A stretch of 64,000 nucleotides of DNA, taken from NCBI RefSeq assembly GCF_001020205.1, contig NZ_CP011663.1, positions 558,001-622,000 on the forward strand. The letters run 5' to 3'. A program made the position numbers and the translations under genes. The stretch is from Clostridium sporogenes. GTDB lineage: Bacteria > Bacillota > Clostridia > Clostridiales > Clostridiaceae. The notes beneath the pieces were generated by a model that saw only the letters and a program-made list of their open reading frames with translations, was not told where the DNA came from and searched no databases. Positions 1 through 9,417 of the stretch are shown piece after piece (the stretch's first letter is position 1; every line of letters begins with the position of its first letter).

Positions 1-1
1 A

Positions 2-2920
2 CAGTATAAAGATATATCTAAAGAAAAATTACAGGAACTAAATATACAATATGAAAATTTGTTAAAAGAAAAATCTAGAATATCAAAGGAAAAAGAAGAA
101 AGCAATAAACTTTATGAAAAGTATAAAAATATATGGGAACTTCAAGAAGAGTTAGATATTTATTTAAATAGATTAGAAAAGCTTAAAAAAGGCTTATTGG
201 ATATTGAAGGGAAAAAAGTAAAAGTAGAAAAGGGAAAGAACGCGTTAAATATTAAACCCTATATAGATGAGATTAACAAAATTGAAGAAGATAGAAATAT
301 AAATGAAAAGGAATTAAATATTGCAATAGAGCAGTTAAAAAATATAGATTTAAATTTAAAAAATTTAGAGGATGAATATAAGAAAGCATCAAAGGATAAA
401 GAAGAAAAAATCCCTTTATTAATGCAAAAAGAAAATAATTTACTACAGGCTATAGAAATAAATAAGAAGATTGAAATTATAAAGAGAGAAAAGGCAACTT
501 TAGTACAAAAATATAAAGAAAAAGATGCTTCAATAAAAAATAAAAATATAGAGAAAAGAAATACAGAAGATAATATAAATAAAATTTCTGAGGAAATAAA
601 ATTAAAAGAAGAAGAAATAAATTTCTTAAAAATAGATGGGGACAGAAGAGAGAAGATACAAAAACTATATGAAATAGATAAAGAATATAAAAGATTAAAT
701 TTAGAAGTTTGCAATATAACAGAAAGAATAAATATAAAAATAAAAAGCCTAGAAGAGTATGAATTAAAGTATAAAGATACATTGGAAACACAGAAGGATA
801 TAAATAAAAAATTAGAATATGTTTTAGACAAAAGAGAAGATTTAATAAAAAATTCTCCTGGTAATAATGATATTTTGCTTGATAAAAAAGATTATATAAA
901 TAAATTAAGTGAAACATTTAATAATTTAAATAAAATAAATGATAAAAAGCAGGAATTAGAAAAGAATTTGAAAGAAAAGCAAGTAGTAAAATTAAATCTA
1001 GAAAAACAGTATAAAGAAATATTAGAAATAGTAAAGTCCAGAGAAGAAACAGTTGTGATTTTAGAGGAAAAAATAAAGAATATAGAAAAAATGGATATGG
1101 CCTCTATATTAGCTGCTAATTTAAAGGAGCAGGAACCTTGTCCTGTATGTGGATCTATGCATCATATTAAATTAGCCAAAAAGGTTGATATAAAAGAATT
1201 AGAAATTTTAAAAGAAGAACATGGAAATATATTAAAAGAACTAGAAAATATAAGAATAGAGGAAAATAAAAAAAATATACTTTTAATTTCCATAAAAAAA
1301 GAAGAAGAGTTAATATTAGAGGAATTAGAAAATTTAAAAAAGCAATTAAAGAATATAAATTTACAGGATTTAAGAGGAGAATTACAAAAAGAAAAAAATG
1401 ATTTTCACAAATTAAATGAAAACATAAAGTTCTGGGAAGAAGAAAAACTAATATTAGAAGAAAATATAAACAAGCTCCAAAAAGAAAAAAACCATATAGA
1501 TAAAGAAGAAGCTAAAAAAAATGAAGCTATATCAAAGGAAAAAGAATTAATAGCTTCTATAAAAAAGGATAGAGAAGAAAAAGAAATATTATTTAAGGAA
1601 AAAGAAAAAGAGCATACAAATTTAAAAGAAGAAATTAAAGTATCTAATGTGGAAGAAGAAATAAATAAAATTAGAGTTTGTGATAAAAAAGTAGAGGAAT
1701 GTAACAGAGTTATAAAAAACAAAAGAGAAGTTTTAGATACTGAAAATAAAAAAAGAGAAGAGATAATTAAACAGATAAATACTATGGAAATAGAATTAGG
1801 AAAAATAATAGAAGCGGGAAAAGAAAAGAAAAATTTTATAGATAAAGAAGAGGAAGAAATAAAAAAATTAAATGTAGGAGAGATTTCTAAGGAACATTTA
1901 GATGAGGTAAAAAAATCTATAGAGAATATAAAGGGAAAAGAAGAAACTTTAAAATCTAAGTTAGAGTTAGAAGGTAAAAATAGAGAAGTATTATGGGAAA
2001 ATAAAATAAGTAAGGAACAAATAAAAATTAACTTAGAAAAACTCTATAATGAAAGATTTATTCAGTTAAATAAAGCATTAGAGGAAAATAAATTCCATAC
2101 TTTAGAAGATGCAAAATTAATGTTAATATGTAAAGAAGAAATAAAAGAATTTGAAAGAGAAATAGAGGAATTTGAAAAAGAGTATAATAATTTAAATATG
2201 AATATAGAAAGAGTAAATAACAAATTGAAGGGGGAAAGGATAGAGGAAGAAAGATGGAAGGATATAAGGCTTAAAAAAGAAAATAAGGAAAAAGAACTAG
2301 AGGATATAATTAAAAACATTGTAATAGAAGAGAAACTTATAAGTGATATGGAAAGTAATATAAAGGCACTAAAGGAACTATTAGATGAAAAAGAAAAGGT
2401 GTCTCATAAAAAAGCTTTGTTAGAAGATATAGATAAATTAGTTCAGGGAAATAAATTTGTAGAATTTGTAGCTATGAATCAGTTAGAATATATAGTTTTT
2501 GAAGCTTCTAAAAGACTTAAGGATATAACTAGAGGAAGATATGCATTAGAATTAGATTGTAATGGAAACTTTACTATGAGGGATGATTTTAATGGGGGTG
2601 GTATAAGACCTACAAATACTTTGTCTGGTGGGGAAACCTTCTTAACATCATTGGCCCTAGCTTTGGCGCTGTCTTCACAGATACAACTAAAAGGAAGCTC
2701 CCCTTTAGAATTTTTCTTTTTAGATGAGGGATTTGGCACTTTAGATAGTGAGCTTTTAGATACAGTTATGACTTCTTTAGAAAATTTAAGAAGTGATAGA
2801 TTAAGTGTAGGAATAATAAGTCATGTAGAGGAACTTAAAAATAGAGTACCAATAAAACTTATAGTAGATCCTGCGGTGCCAGGAGAGGGTGGAAGTAAAA
2901 TAAAAATAGAGTATAGCTAA
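2..2920 (+). CDS. sbcC: SbcC, ATPase/nuclease subunit of SbcCD (5' end outside window)
   Basis: The reading frame is already open at base 2, so the N-terminus with its Walker A is missing and about 970 C-terminal residues are present. Most of the protein is Lys/Glu-rich coiled coil in two arms. Between the arms lies a zinc hook, EPCPVCGSMHH (codons near 1133-1165), as in Rad50/SbcC. The C-terminal ATPase lobe has the ABC signature NTLSGGETF (around 2611) and Walker B FFFLDEGFGTLD (around 2710), followed by the D-loop and ISHVEEL. In the family this subunit dimerises through the hook and with SbcD degrades hairpins and blocked DNA ends. SbcD is expected just upstream, outside the window. The Nudix gene follows 27 bp later, suggesting one transcript. 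The ATG-like start at 59 is internal and should not be used. Confidence 0.95.
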   Translation, partial: QYKDISKEKLQELNIQYENLLKEKSRISKEKEESNKLYEKYKNIWELQEELDIYLNRLEKLKKGLLDIEGKKVKVEKGKNALNIKPYIDEINKIEEDRNINEKELNIAIEQLKNIDLNLKNLEDEYKKASKDKEEKIPLLMQKENNLLQAIEINKKIEIIKREKATLVQKYKEKDASIKNKNIEKRNTEDNINKISEEIKLKEEEINFLKIDGDRREKIQKLYEIDKEYKRLNLEVCNITERINIKIKSLEEYELKYKDTLETQKDINKKLEYVLDKREDLIKNSPGNNDILLDKKDYINKLSETFNNLNKINDKKQELEKNLKEKQVVKLNLEKQYKEILEIVKSREETVVILEEKIKNIEKMDMASILAANLKEQEPCPVCGSMHHIKLAKKVDIKELEILKEEHGNILKELENIRIEENKKNILLISIKKEEELILEELENLKKQLKNINLQDLRGELQKEKNDFHKLNENIKFWEEEKLILEENINKLQKEKNHIDKEEAKKNEAISKEKELIASIKKDREEKEILFKEKEKEHTNLKEEIKVSNVEEEINKIRVCDKKVEECNRVIKNKREVLDTENKKREEIIKQINTMEIELGKIIEAGKEKKNFIDKEEEEIKKLNVGEISKEHLDEVKKSIENIKGKEETLKSKLELEGKNREVLWENKISKEQIKINLEKLYNERFIQLNKALEENKFHTLEDAKLMLICKEEIKEFEREIEEFEKEYNNLNMNIERVNNKLKGERIEEERWKDIRLKKENKEKELEDIIKNIVIEEKLISDMESNIKALKELLDEKEKVSHKKALLEDIDKLVQGNKFVEFVAMNQLEYIVFEASKRLKDITRGRYALELDCNGNFTMRDDFNGGGIRPTNTLSGGETFLTSLALALALSSQIQLKGSSPLEFFFLDEGFGTLDSELLDTVMTSLENLRSDRLSVGIISHVEELKNRVPIKLIVDPAVPGEGGSKIKIEYS

Positions 2921-2947
2921 TAGTAGACAAAATATGGAGGTAATTAG

Positions 2948-3496
2948 ATGAAGAAATTAGAAGAGAAAATATTATACAAGGGTAAATGGATAAGTTTTAA
3001 GGAAATAAATTATTTAAATAATGAAGAAAAGCTTTTAAAATGGGAGGCAGTAGAGAGAACTAATACAACTAAAGCTGTGGTTATTGTGGCAAAATTAGTT
3101 CCTTCAGAGAGATATGTATTTATAAAACAGTATAGACCAGCTATAGATAATTATGTTATAGGATTTCCTGCAGGATTATTAGAACAGGAAGATATTGAGT
3201 TAGGGGCTAAAAGAGAATTAAAAGAAGAAACAGGTTATATAGGCAGGATTGTAGATATAAGTCCAGAGATAAGACCTAATCCAGCTTTATTAACAGATTA
3301 TACTATATTAATTCAAATGGAAATTGATGAAAATGATGAATTGAATAAAAATCCTAAACAAGAGCTAGAACCTTCAGAGGATATAGAAGTTATATTAGTA
3401 CCTAAAGAGGAAAGTAGAGACTTTTTAATAGAACAAAAAAATAATGGAGTAGATGTGGGAGTAGGTCCTTGGTACATATTTGGATTTAAATTATAA
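2948..3496 (+). CDS. Nudix hydrolase, ADP-ribose pyrophosphatase type
   Basis: A 182-residue protein with an ATG behind TATGGAGGT. It carries a Nudix box, with AGLLEQEDIELGAKREL and then KEETGY giving the REUXEEXGU core that binds Mg2+. The context (IKQYRPAIDNYVIGFPAG before the box, ISPEIRPNPALLTD after it) matches bacterial NudF-like ADP-ribose pyrophosphatases, which split ADP-ribose to AMP and ribose 5-phosphate. One oddity: the segment between the first Gly and the catalytic helix seems one residue shorter than the usual GX5EX7REUXEEXGU spacing. The gene follows sbcC by 27 bp and is closed by a hairpin terminator. Substrate is inferred from family resemblance only. Confidence 0.85.
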   Translation: MKKLEEKILYKGKWISFKEINYLNNEEKLLKWEAVERTNTTKAVVIVAKLVPSERYVFIKQYRPAIDNYVIGFPAGLLEQEDIELGAKRELKEETGYIGRIVDISPEIRPNPALLTDYTILIQMEIDENDELNKNPKQELEPSEDIEVILVPKEESRDFLIEQKNNGVDVGVGPWYIFGFKL

Positions 3497-3550
3497 TTAA
3501 CTGTTTATTAAGTGAATATAGTTTTATTTTTTAATTTAAATATAAAAAAT

Positions 3551-3627
3551 AAGGTGTTTCAAAATAGATTTTATATTATATGTATTAAAATTAAATCTGT
3601 TTTATTATGAAACATCTTCTTTTTTTG
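3551..3627 (+). terminator. Terminator after the Nudix gene
   Basis: The arms AAGGTGTTTCA and TGAAACATCTT, with further pairing (AATAGATTT with AAATCTGTT), are followed by a T-rich run. This ends the sbcC-nudix transcript. Confidence 0.7.
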
Positions 3628-4350
3628 ATTCATCAAGTGAGCAAAAGGAGCTTAAAAAATTTTATCTATATTTTAATTAAATTATAAAGTATTTTTATGG
3701 GGTTAACTTATATAAAATATATATATGAAACCTTCATAGTTAATGAAAAATATATAGAAATTAAAAAAATATATAACATTTGCATAATTTCCGTCAAAAA
3801 AGAAATGAAATAAAAATTTCATTAGTGTATAATTGGGATATGATTAAATATAGCAACATATTATTAACGAAACTAGAATCTATTGATAAATAATGGGTTG
3901 ACACATTATGAAAATATTTATATATTAAATAAAAAGAAGGTTTTTATTCATTTTTTTAGTGTTTGTAAAATAAAATTTAGTTTATGTATTTAAAAAAAAT
4001 AATATGAAAAGTTTTTGGTGAAAATGAAAGTTTTCATTCAATATGTTTCATAACTGTTATTAATAATATAAAAATTCAGTATAATAAATTCATAAAAATA
4101 AAAGACTAAAGAAAATATAAATATAATTGCCGCACAATTTATAGTGGCCTAAGAAAAAAATGGGGTGTTAAGTTTATGTTTGACAGCGGGTAATATATTA
4201 AATTTCCCAATAAATGAATATTTAAAAAATAATTATTCATTTACCTAAAAATAATTACTAATAAAAATATTTTTTAAAAGAATAAACATATAAATATGTA
4301 TGTTATAGTAAAAAATAAGTCTAATTTTATTTTGGAGGTTTTTATTTATT
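3628..4350. other. Gene-free AT-rich stretch upstream of the YitT gene
   Basis: No coding frame with a credible ribosome site was found on either strand. The stretch holds one strong promoter-like site (3898-3926) and many A/T tracts. A less AT-rich patch around 4129-4195 could be part of a structured leader, but it matches no riboswitch class that I recognise. Confidence 0.5.
3898..3926 (+). promoter_or_regulatory. Sigma-A-type promoter candidate
   Basis: TTGACA at 3898-3903, a 17-bp spacer and TATATT at 3921-3926. It lies about 425 bp before the next gene, so it would give a long leader or a small RNA. Confidence 0.45.
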
Positions 4351-5202
4351 ATGCATTTTAAAAAAGAAAATGTAAAAAGATTACTTTTAGTGATGATGGG
4401 AAGTTTGATATATGCCATAGGGGTTAATATGTTTCTTATACCACATAAATTATTAAGTGGTGGAGTTGCTGGTATTGCAATAATGTTACAATATTTAACT
4501 AATATACAATCAGGATATTATATTCTTCTTATAAATATACCTATATTCCTTATAGCTTTCAAGGAAGTGGATTTAGACTTTGGTATTTTTAGCTTTGTTG
4601 GAATGATAAGTATGTCTTCATTTTTAATTCTAAGTAGAAATTATATGGACTTTTACGCTATGAATGATATTTTAATTTCTTGTATATGTGGTGGTGTTTT
4701 AAGTGGAGCTGGTATGGGATTAATATTTAGAAATAGAGCTTCACAGGGAGGAACAGATGTAATATCTGTTTTAGTGAAAAGAAAATTTGGAATAAAAATA
4801 TCAACTATAGATTTTATGATAAATTGCGTGGTAGTTACTATAGGTGCATTAATAGGAAGTTTTGAAGTAGCTGTTTATACAATGATATCTATGTTTGTAA
4901 AGTCACAAGTTATGGGAAAAGTTATAGAAGGTTTTGATGGCAAAAAGATACTATTTGTTGTAACAGACCAGGATGCAGAAATAAAAAAACAACTTGTAGA
5001 AAGATTAGGGGTAGGTGCAACTATTATGTATGGTGAAGGTGCTTATTCTGGAGCAAAAAGAAAAATAATATACTGTATTATGACTGCCCAACAAATAGTA
5101 AAAGCTAAAAAAATAATAGAAGATTTTGATGAACATGCATTGATATCAGTATCTAATACTACGGAATGTCAAGGTGGAGGCTTCAAAGCAGCAGCTTTTT
5201 AA
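4351..5202 (+). CDS. YitT family membrane protein
   Basis: A 283-residue protein starting at ATG after TTTTGGAGG. The N-terminal two thirds form about five membrane helices of the YitT (DUF161) type, with the typical segments LIPHKLLSGGVAGIAI and ASQGGTDVISVLVKRKFG. The last ~80 residues are a soluble DUF2179 domain (LGVGATIMYGEGAYSG, then a ferredoxin-like fold ending EHALISVSNT). The family is abundant in Firmicutes and has no firmly established transport substrate. The gene appears monocistronic, with a long leader upstream and a strong bidirectional terminator downstream. Confidence 0.85.
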   Translation: MHFKKENVKRLLLVMMGSLIYAIGVNMFLIPHKLLSGGVAGIAIMLQYLTNIQSGYYILLINIPIFLIAFKEVDLDFGIFSFVGMISMSSFLILSRNYMDFYAMNDILISCICGGVLSGAGMGLIFRNRASQGGTDVISVLVKRKFGIKISTIDFMINCVVVTIGALIGSFEVAVYTMISMFVKSQVMGKVIEGFDGKKILFVVTDQDAEIKKQLVERLGVGATIMYGEGAYSGAKRKIIYCIMTAQQIVKAKKIIEDFDEHALISVSNTTECQGGGFKAAAF

Positions 5203-5245
5203 AAATAAAAAATAATAAGATTAATTATTAATTGAGAAAATAATA

Positions 5246-5286
5246 GGGGTTTATATTAAAATTTTTAATATAAACCCCCATTTTTT
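5246..5286. terminator. Bidirectional terminator
   Basis: A perfect inverted repeat, GGGGTTTATATTAAAA paired with its complement ending AACCCCC, followed by TTTTTT. It sits between the converging YitT and DUF1540 genes. Confidence 0.85.
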
Positions 5287-5294
5287 ACATTTAA

Positions 5295-5456
5295 TTAGTG
5301 GCTATATTCAAAGCTTCCACAATCTGTGGATTCAACACTTTCAGCCTCATGTGTATGCTTAGTTACTTGGATTTTGTCTAAAGTACAATAGTCTGAGTTC
5401 TTAGCGTGATATTTACATTCAGAAACAATACATCCTATACTATCATTATGGTTCAT
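5295..5456 (-). CDS. Small DUF1540-type cysteine protein
   Basis: A 53-residue protein that begins at ATG (complement of 5454-5456) behind AGGAGGTAATTTAAC. It reads MNHNDSIGCIVSECKYHAKN and later SDYCTLDKIQV, ending STDCGSFEYSH. The C-x4-C, YC and TDC cysteines plus histidines fit the DUF1540 pattern, a small domain thought to bind metal and common in Clostridium. It converges on the YitT gene and sits back to back with the metal-responsive cadC/cadA genes, so a metal-related role is plausible but unproven. Confidence 0.75.
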   Translation of the reverse strand: MNHNDSIGCIVSECKYHAKNSDYCTLDKIQVTKHTHEAESVESTDCGSFEYSH

Positions 5457-5599
5457 GTTAAATTACCTCCTACAATTTAAAAAAATCTTATTTCGGTATT
5501 ATTATTTGATTATAGATTTTTTTTTATGTGTAGAAAAAATAGTAAATTATTTTTAAAATAATGTTGTAATTTAAAAATAAATATGGTACATTATATTTA

Positions 5600-5628
5600 A
5601 ACATATGAACAATTATTCATGTATTCAC
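5600..5628. promoter_or_regulatory. Imperfect inverted repeat, likely operator of the ArsR/CadC regulator
   Basis: ACATATGAACAATTATTCAT followed by GTAT forms an imperfect dyad, with ATATGAA facing TTCATGT. It lies 45-70 bp before the regulator's start. ArsR/SmtB repressors usually bind such 12-2-12 AT-rich dyads over their own promoter. Confidence 0.5.
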
Positions 5629-5670
5629 ATATAATATTAATTAAGATAGATATAAAGGAGAATGTAAATT

Positions 5671-6036
5671 ATGAATAAAGAAAAACAAATAGATACTTGC
5701 ACATGCAATGTAATTCATCATGATGTAGTAGATAAAGTTAAAGATAATATGATAGAAGAGGATAAAGTGCAGGATTTAGGTGATTTTTTTAAGGTTTTAT
5801 CAGAACCAACTAGAATAAAAATTTTATATGCATTATCATCATCAGAAATGTGTGTATGTGATATTTCAAATCTTCTTAATATGACACAATCAGCAGTGTC
5901 ACATCAGCTCAAAGTCTTAAGAACAGCTAGGCTTATAAAATTTAGAAAAGAGGGTAAAGTTGTTTATTATTCATTAGATGACTCACATGTAGAGAATGTA
6001 TTTAAGCAAGGGTTAGAACACATAATGCATAGATAA
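5671..6036 (+). CDS. cadC: ArsR/SmtB-family metal-responsive repressor, CadC-like
   Basis: A 121-residue winged-helix protein with ATG after AAAGGAG. The recognition helix region is CDISNLLNMTQSAVSHQLKV, followed by the wing FRKEGKVVYYSLDD. An N-terminal Cys pair (C10, C12, in TCTCN) together with CVC at C61 and C63 reproduces the four-cysteine sensor of CadC-type repressors, which release DNA on binding Cd(II), Pb(II) or Zn(II). A DDSH motif near the C-terminus could supply the second (alpha-5) site. The gene precedes the P1B ATPase by 75 bp and has an inverted repeat upstream, so it very likely controls that pump. The exact metal is inferred. Confidence 0.88.
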   Translation: MNKEKQIDTCTCNVIHHDVVDKVKDNMIEEDKVQDLGDFFKVLSEPTRIKILYALSSSEMCVCDISNLLNMTQSAVSHQLKVLRTARLIKFRKEGKVVYYSLDDSHVENVFKQGLEHIMHR

Positions 6037-6111
6037 AATTAAGTTTAATACTTTATTGTAATTTCAGAAATTTTGATTTTTTAATAATTATTTTAGAAGG
6101 ATGGTGGGAGT

Positions 6112-8328
6112 ATGATTATAAAAAAGAAATTGCTTTTAAAAGGCTTACATTGTGCCAATTGTGCAGCAAAAATAGAAAGAGCTGTTCAAAAGTTAGATAT
6201 AGTAGAAGAGGCTAACTATAATTTTAACAACTCAACTTTAATTATAAACTTAGAAGATGCTCATAAAGATAGCATTATAAAAACAGTACAACAAATAGTA
6301 GATAGAATAGAACCTGGAGTAAAGGTGATAGATAAAGAAAATTTAAAAAGGAAGGTAGTACAGGCACCTGTTAAAAATAGTAATAATTTGAACGTGCAGA
6401 ATAATAAAGAGGAAAATTTAAAATTAGATAAAAAAGAAAATAGTTATGAGCATAATCATGGACACAGTCATGATGGAGAAGATAGTGATGCCTTAGAAAA
6501 GAAGACTCTTATAAGAATTATTTCAGGAGTTATTTTATTAATCTTAGCTACCGCATTTAAATCTAGAGAAACTTTATCTATAGGTTTATATTTAGCTTCC
6601 TATGTATTAATTGGAGGTAAGGTAATATTAAGTTCTATAAGAAATATATCTAAAGGACAAGTATTTGATGAAAACTTTTTAATGGCTGTTGCAACTGTAG
6701 CGGCTATAGCAGTAAAACAGTATCCAGAAGCAGTAGCTGTTATGCTGTTTTATGAAGTAGGAGAGTTCTTGCAGGATAAAGCTGTTAACAAATCTAGAAA
6801 ATCTATAACAGCACTTATGAATATAAGACCTGACTATGCTAATTTAGTTAAAGGTGAAGAGATAGAAGTAGTTTCCCCAGAAGATATTAATATAGATGAT
6901 ATTATAATGGTAAAACCAGGAGAAAAAATTCCGCTAGATGGTATAGTGATAGAGGGACAATCTTCTGTGGATACATCAGCTATAACAGGTGAATCTTTAA
7001 TAAGTGAAGTTGCAAAAGATAGCAATGTATTAAGTGGATATATAAATAAAAATGGAGTTATAAAAATAAAAGTTACAAAAACCTTTGAAGAATCTACAGT
7101 TTCAAAAATATTGGAATTAACAGAAAATGCATCAGCTACTAAAGCAAATACAGAAAAATTTATAACAAAGTTTGCCAGATATTATACTCCTGTAGTTGTT
7201 TTTGCGGCTTTAGCTTTAGCATTAATCCCTACACTAGTACTAAAAGATCCAGATATATCTAAGTGGGTTTATAGAGCAGCTGTATTTTTAGTAGTATCTT
7301 GTCCCTGTGCTTTAGTAATATCAATACCTTTAAGTTTCTTTGCTGGTATCGGAGGTGCATCTAAAAAAGGTGTTTTAATAAAAACAGGAACAGCTTTAGA
7401 AGCTCTAAATGATGCAGATACAATAGTATTTGATAAAACAGGAACTCTAACTAAAGGTGTATTTAAAGTATCAAAAATTGAGCCAGAAGAAGGAGTAAAT
7501 TCAGAAGAATTAATAGAATATGCGGCTTTAGTAGAAAGTTATTCTAATCACCCTATTGCAAAATCTATACTAAAATATTATGAAAAAACCATAGATAATA
7601 AAAGAATAGAAAATTATGAAGAAATAGTTGCAAGAGGTGTAACTGCTTATATCGATGGCAAAAAAGTTTATGCTGGTAATAATAAATTAATGGAAGAATT
7701 AAATATTAACTACAAAAAAGCTCCAGAAGATGGGGTAATCCTTTATATAGCATTAGAAGATAAATATATAGGTTATATAGTTATAAATGACGAAATAAAG
7801 AAAGATTCAAAAGAAACAATAAAATCATTAAAAGATATAGGCATAAAAAAAGTAGCTATGCTTACAGGAGATAGAAAATCTACAGCTAATAATATAGGGA
7901 CATTCCTAGGAATGGATGAAATATATTCAGAACTTTTACCACAGGAAAAGGTAGAAAAGATGCAGGCTTTAAAATCCCAAACATCCAAAGATGGAAAAAT
8001 TGTTTTTGTAGGTGATGGAGTAAATGATGCTCCAGTATTAGCCATGTCAGATATAGGGGTATCTATGGGAGGATTAGGATCTGATGCAGCTATAGAAGCA
8101 TCTGATTTAGTTTTAATGTCTGATGAACCATCAAAATTAATAGATGCTATAAAAATAGCTAGAAAAACTCATAAAATAGTATGGCAAAATATAATTATAG
8201 TTTTAATAATTAAGTTTGCAGTACTAGCTCTAGCTATAATGGGAAGAAGTACTATGTGGATGGCTGTTTTTGCAGATGTAGGCGTTGCTTTAATAGCGGT
8301 AATAAATGCTTTAAGAATATTAAAATAA
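6112..8328 (+). CDS. cadA: Cd/Zn/Pb-exporting P1B-type ATPase
   Basis: A 738-residue protein. In order it has one N-terminal heavy-metal-associated domain (KGLHCANCAAKIE), a His-rich linker (HNHGHSHDGED, around residues 115-125), and membrane helices. The actuator motif is TGES; the transmembrane metal site is SCPCALVIS; the phosphorylation loop is DKTGTLTKG; the N-domain has HPIA; and the hinge is GDGVNDAP. The last helix contains ADVGVALIAVINALR with the Asp that marks the Zn/Cd/Pb group (P1B-2) rather than copper pumps. It lies in the inner membrane, exports divalent soft metals at the cost of ATP, and sits directly behind its probable repressor. Confidence 0.93.
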   Translation: MIIKKKLLLKGLHCANCAAKIERAVQKLDIVEEANYNFNNSTLIINLEDAHKDSIIKTVQQIVDRIEPGVKVIDKENLKRKVVQAPVKNSNNLNVQNNKEENLKLDKKENSYEHNHGHSHDGEDSDALEKKTLIRIISGVILLILATAFKSRETLSIGLYLASYVLIGGKVILSSIRNISKGQVFDENFLMAVATVAAIAVKQYPEAVAVMLFYEVGEFLQDKAVNKSRKSITALMNIRPDYANLVKGEEIEVVSPEDINIDDIIMVKPGEKIPLDGIVIEGQSSVDTSAITGESLISEVAKDSNVLSGYINKNGVIKIKVTKTFEESTVSKILELTENASATKANTEKFITKFARYYTPVVVFAALALALIPTLVLKDPDISKWVYRAAVFLVVSCPCALVISIPLSFFAGIGGASKKGVLIKTGTALEALNDADTIVFDKTGTLTKGVFKVSKIEPEEGVNSEELIEYAALVESYSNHPIAKSILKYYEKTIDNKRIENYEEIVARGVTAYIDGKKVYAGNNKLMEELNINYKKAPEDGVILYIALEDKYIGYIVINDEIKKDSKETIKSLKDIGIKKVAMLTGDRKSTANNIGTFLGMDEIYSELLPQEKVEKMQALKSQTSKDGKIVFVGDGVNDAPVLAMSDIGVSMGGLGSDAAIEASDLVLMSDEPSKLIDAIKIARKTHKIVWQNIIIVLIIKFAVLALAIMGRSTMWMAVFADVGVALIAVINALRILK

Positions 8329-8381
8329 AAACTTATTAAACTTACTGTTTTTTTATAAGTATTAGAATGAAAGAATTTTAA

Positions 8382-8450
8382 ATAAACAGATTTCTTAGCT
8401 TTATATGAACTTTTTATTATCACTGAAGCTTAGAAATCTGTACCAAAGAT
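8382..8450 (+). repeat. Partial copy of the dispersed multi-hairpin repeat
   Basis: ATAAACAGATTTCTTAGCTT and its near-complement AAGCTTAGAAATCTG form a hairpin downstream of cadA. The left end resembles the left ends of the repeats at 13300 and 57180 (TTATAAACAG...TTCT); the right half of those repeats is absent here. Confidence 0.4.
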
Positions 8451-8508
8451 ATCTAACATTTGTATAATTATATTTAAAATAATATAGTTTTAATTAAATG
8501 ATTTTTAG

Positions 8509-8554
8509 GTTCAGATGGAGTTTTCTAGAAAGATTATTTATCTCCATCTGAACA
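8509..8554 (+). terminator. Strong hairpin before tRNA-Glu
   Basis: GTTCAGATGGAG pairs with CTCCATCTGAAC around a 22-bp loop. The following bases are T-rich but not a clean run, so terminator function is likely rather than certain. Confidence 0.5.
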
Positions 8555-8667
8555 TTATAATTTATTGGATAAGAATAAATTATAGAAGATTAATTTGTAT
8601 AAAATCATAAAAAATTTAATGATTCAAGAAAAAAATTAAAAATAAATGAAAATATTTCTAAAAAATA

Positions 8668-8696
8668 TTGACTTAAAATTTGGGCTGTAATATAAT
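8668..8696 (+). promoter_or_regulatory. Promoter of tRNA-Glu
   Basis: TTGACT, a 17-bp spacer and TATAAT, 27 bp before the tRNA 5' end. Confidence 0.8.
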
Positions 8697-8722
8697 TATA
8701 AATGTTGGAAGAAAATAATTGA

Positions 8723-8797
8723 GGCTTCTTGGTCAAGCGGTTAAGACGCCACCCTCTCACGGTGGAATCAGGGGTTCGACTCCCCTAGGAGCTACCA
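8723..8797 (+). tRNA. tRNA-Glu (anticodon CTC)
   Basis: A cloverleaf can be drawn. The acceptor GGCTTCT pairs with AGGAGCT, with G-T closing. The D arm is GTCAAGCGGTTAAGAC. The anticodon stem CCACC/GGTGG encloses loop CTCTCAC with CTC as the anticodon. The T arm is AGGGGTTCGACTCCCCT and CCA is encoded. It has its own promoter and terminator, and its 3' end recurs, degenerate, at 11058-11089. Confidence 0.93.
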
Positions 8798-8811
8798 GAT
8801 TTGAAGAAATG

Positions 8812-8842
8812 CTGTAAACACTAGTGTTTACAGTGTTTTTTT
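8812..8842 (+). terminator. tRNA-Glu terminator
   Basis: CTGTAAACACTAGTGTTTACAG is a perfect palindrome followed by a T run. Confidence 0.9.
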
Positions 8843-8964
8843 ATGCTTGATACCAGCATTTTTTTATATACTAGTGTATAATTTAGAAAAATTATTTTCA
8901 TTAATAGGTAATCCAGTATTGGTTGTAAATACATAATAAGTATCGTTATAATAATTTTCACATT

Positions 8965-9204
8965 TTAATCTATGGGCTTTTTTATTTTAGATTGTTTATC
9001 AAATAATTTAATTAAGTTGCTAGGAATAGGAACAGAACATATAGAACTTTTACTTTTAGGTGGTTGTTTTATTACTTTCCATTCCTTTTTATTATCCTTA
9101 ACATGATGGATATGCTTATGGCAAATATATAAGGTATTAAATTTCAAAAGGTACTTCCAAAATGGGAGTATCCTATTTTTTGTAAAATTTGATAAAAAAT
9201 TCAA
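8965..9204 (-). pseudogene. Relic of a tyrosine-type site-specific recombinase (integrase)
   Basis: The frame encodes WKVIKQPPKSKSSICSVPIP followed by SNLIKLFDKQ. This closely resembles the stretch before the catalytic core in phage and ICE tyrosine integrases (the ...PPKTKSSIRTIPIP... segment). The catalytic R-H-R-Y parts are absent, the frame is only 79 codons and no good ribosome site precedes it. The part matching an integrase is about 8985-9125; the N-terminal ~30 codons are probably chance. It lies directly beside the tRNA-Glu 3' end, where an integrase gene is expected to sit next to its attachment site. Identification rests on the motif alone. Confidence 0.6.
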
Positions 9205-9417
9205 ATAAGATAAATGGATTATATGTAAAAATTTAAAATAATTATTTTATTAAGTTTAAAAATTATAAATATATGGTAACTTACATTAAAAATTACATTA
9301 TAATGTATAAAAAAGTAAAAATATGAAGGAGAAAAAAAGAAGGAATTCAATTAATTGTAAAGAATATAAGTATAATGGTATAAAGACAAAATAAATAGAC
9401 AAATAGGAGGAAGCGAC

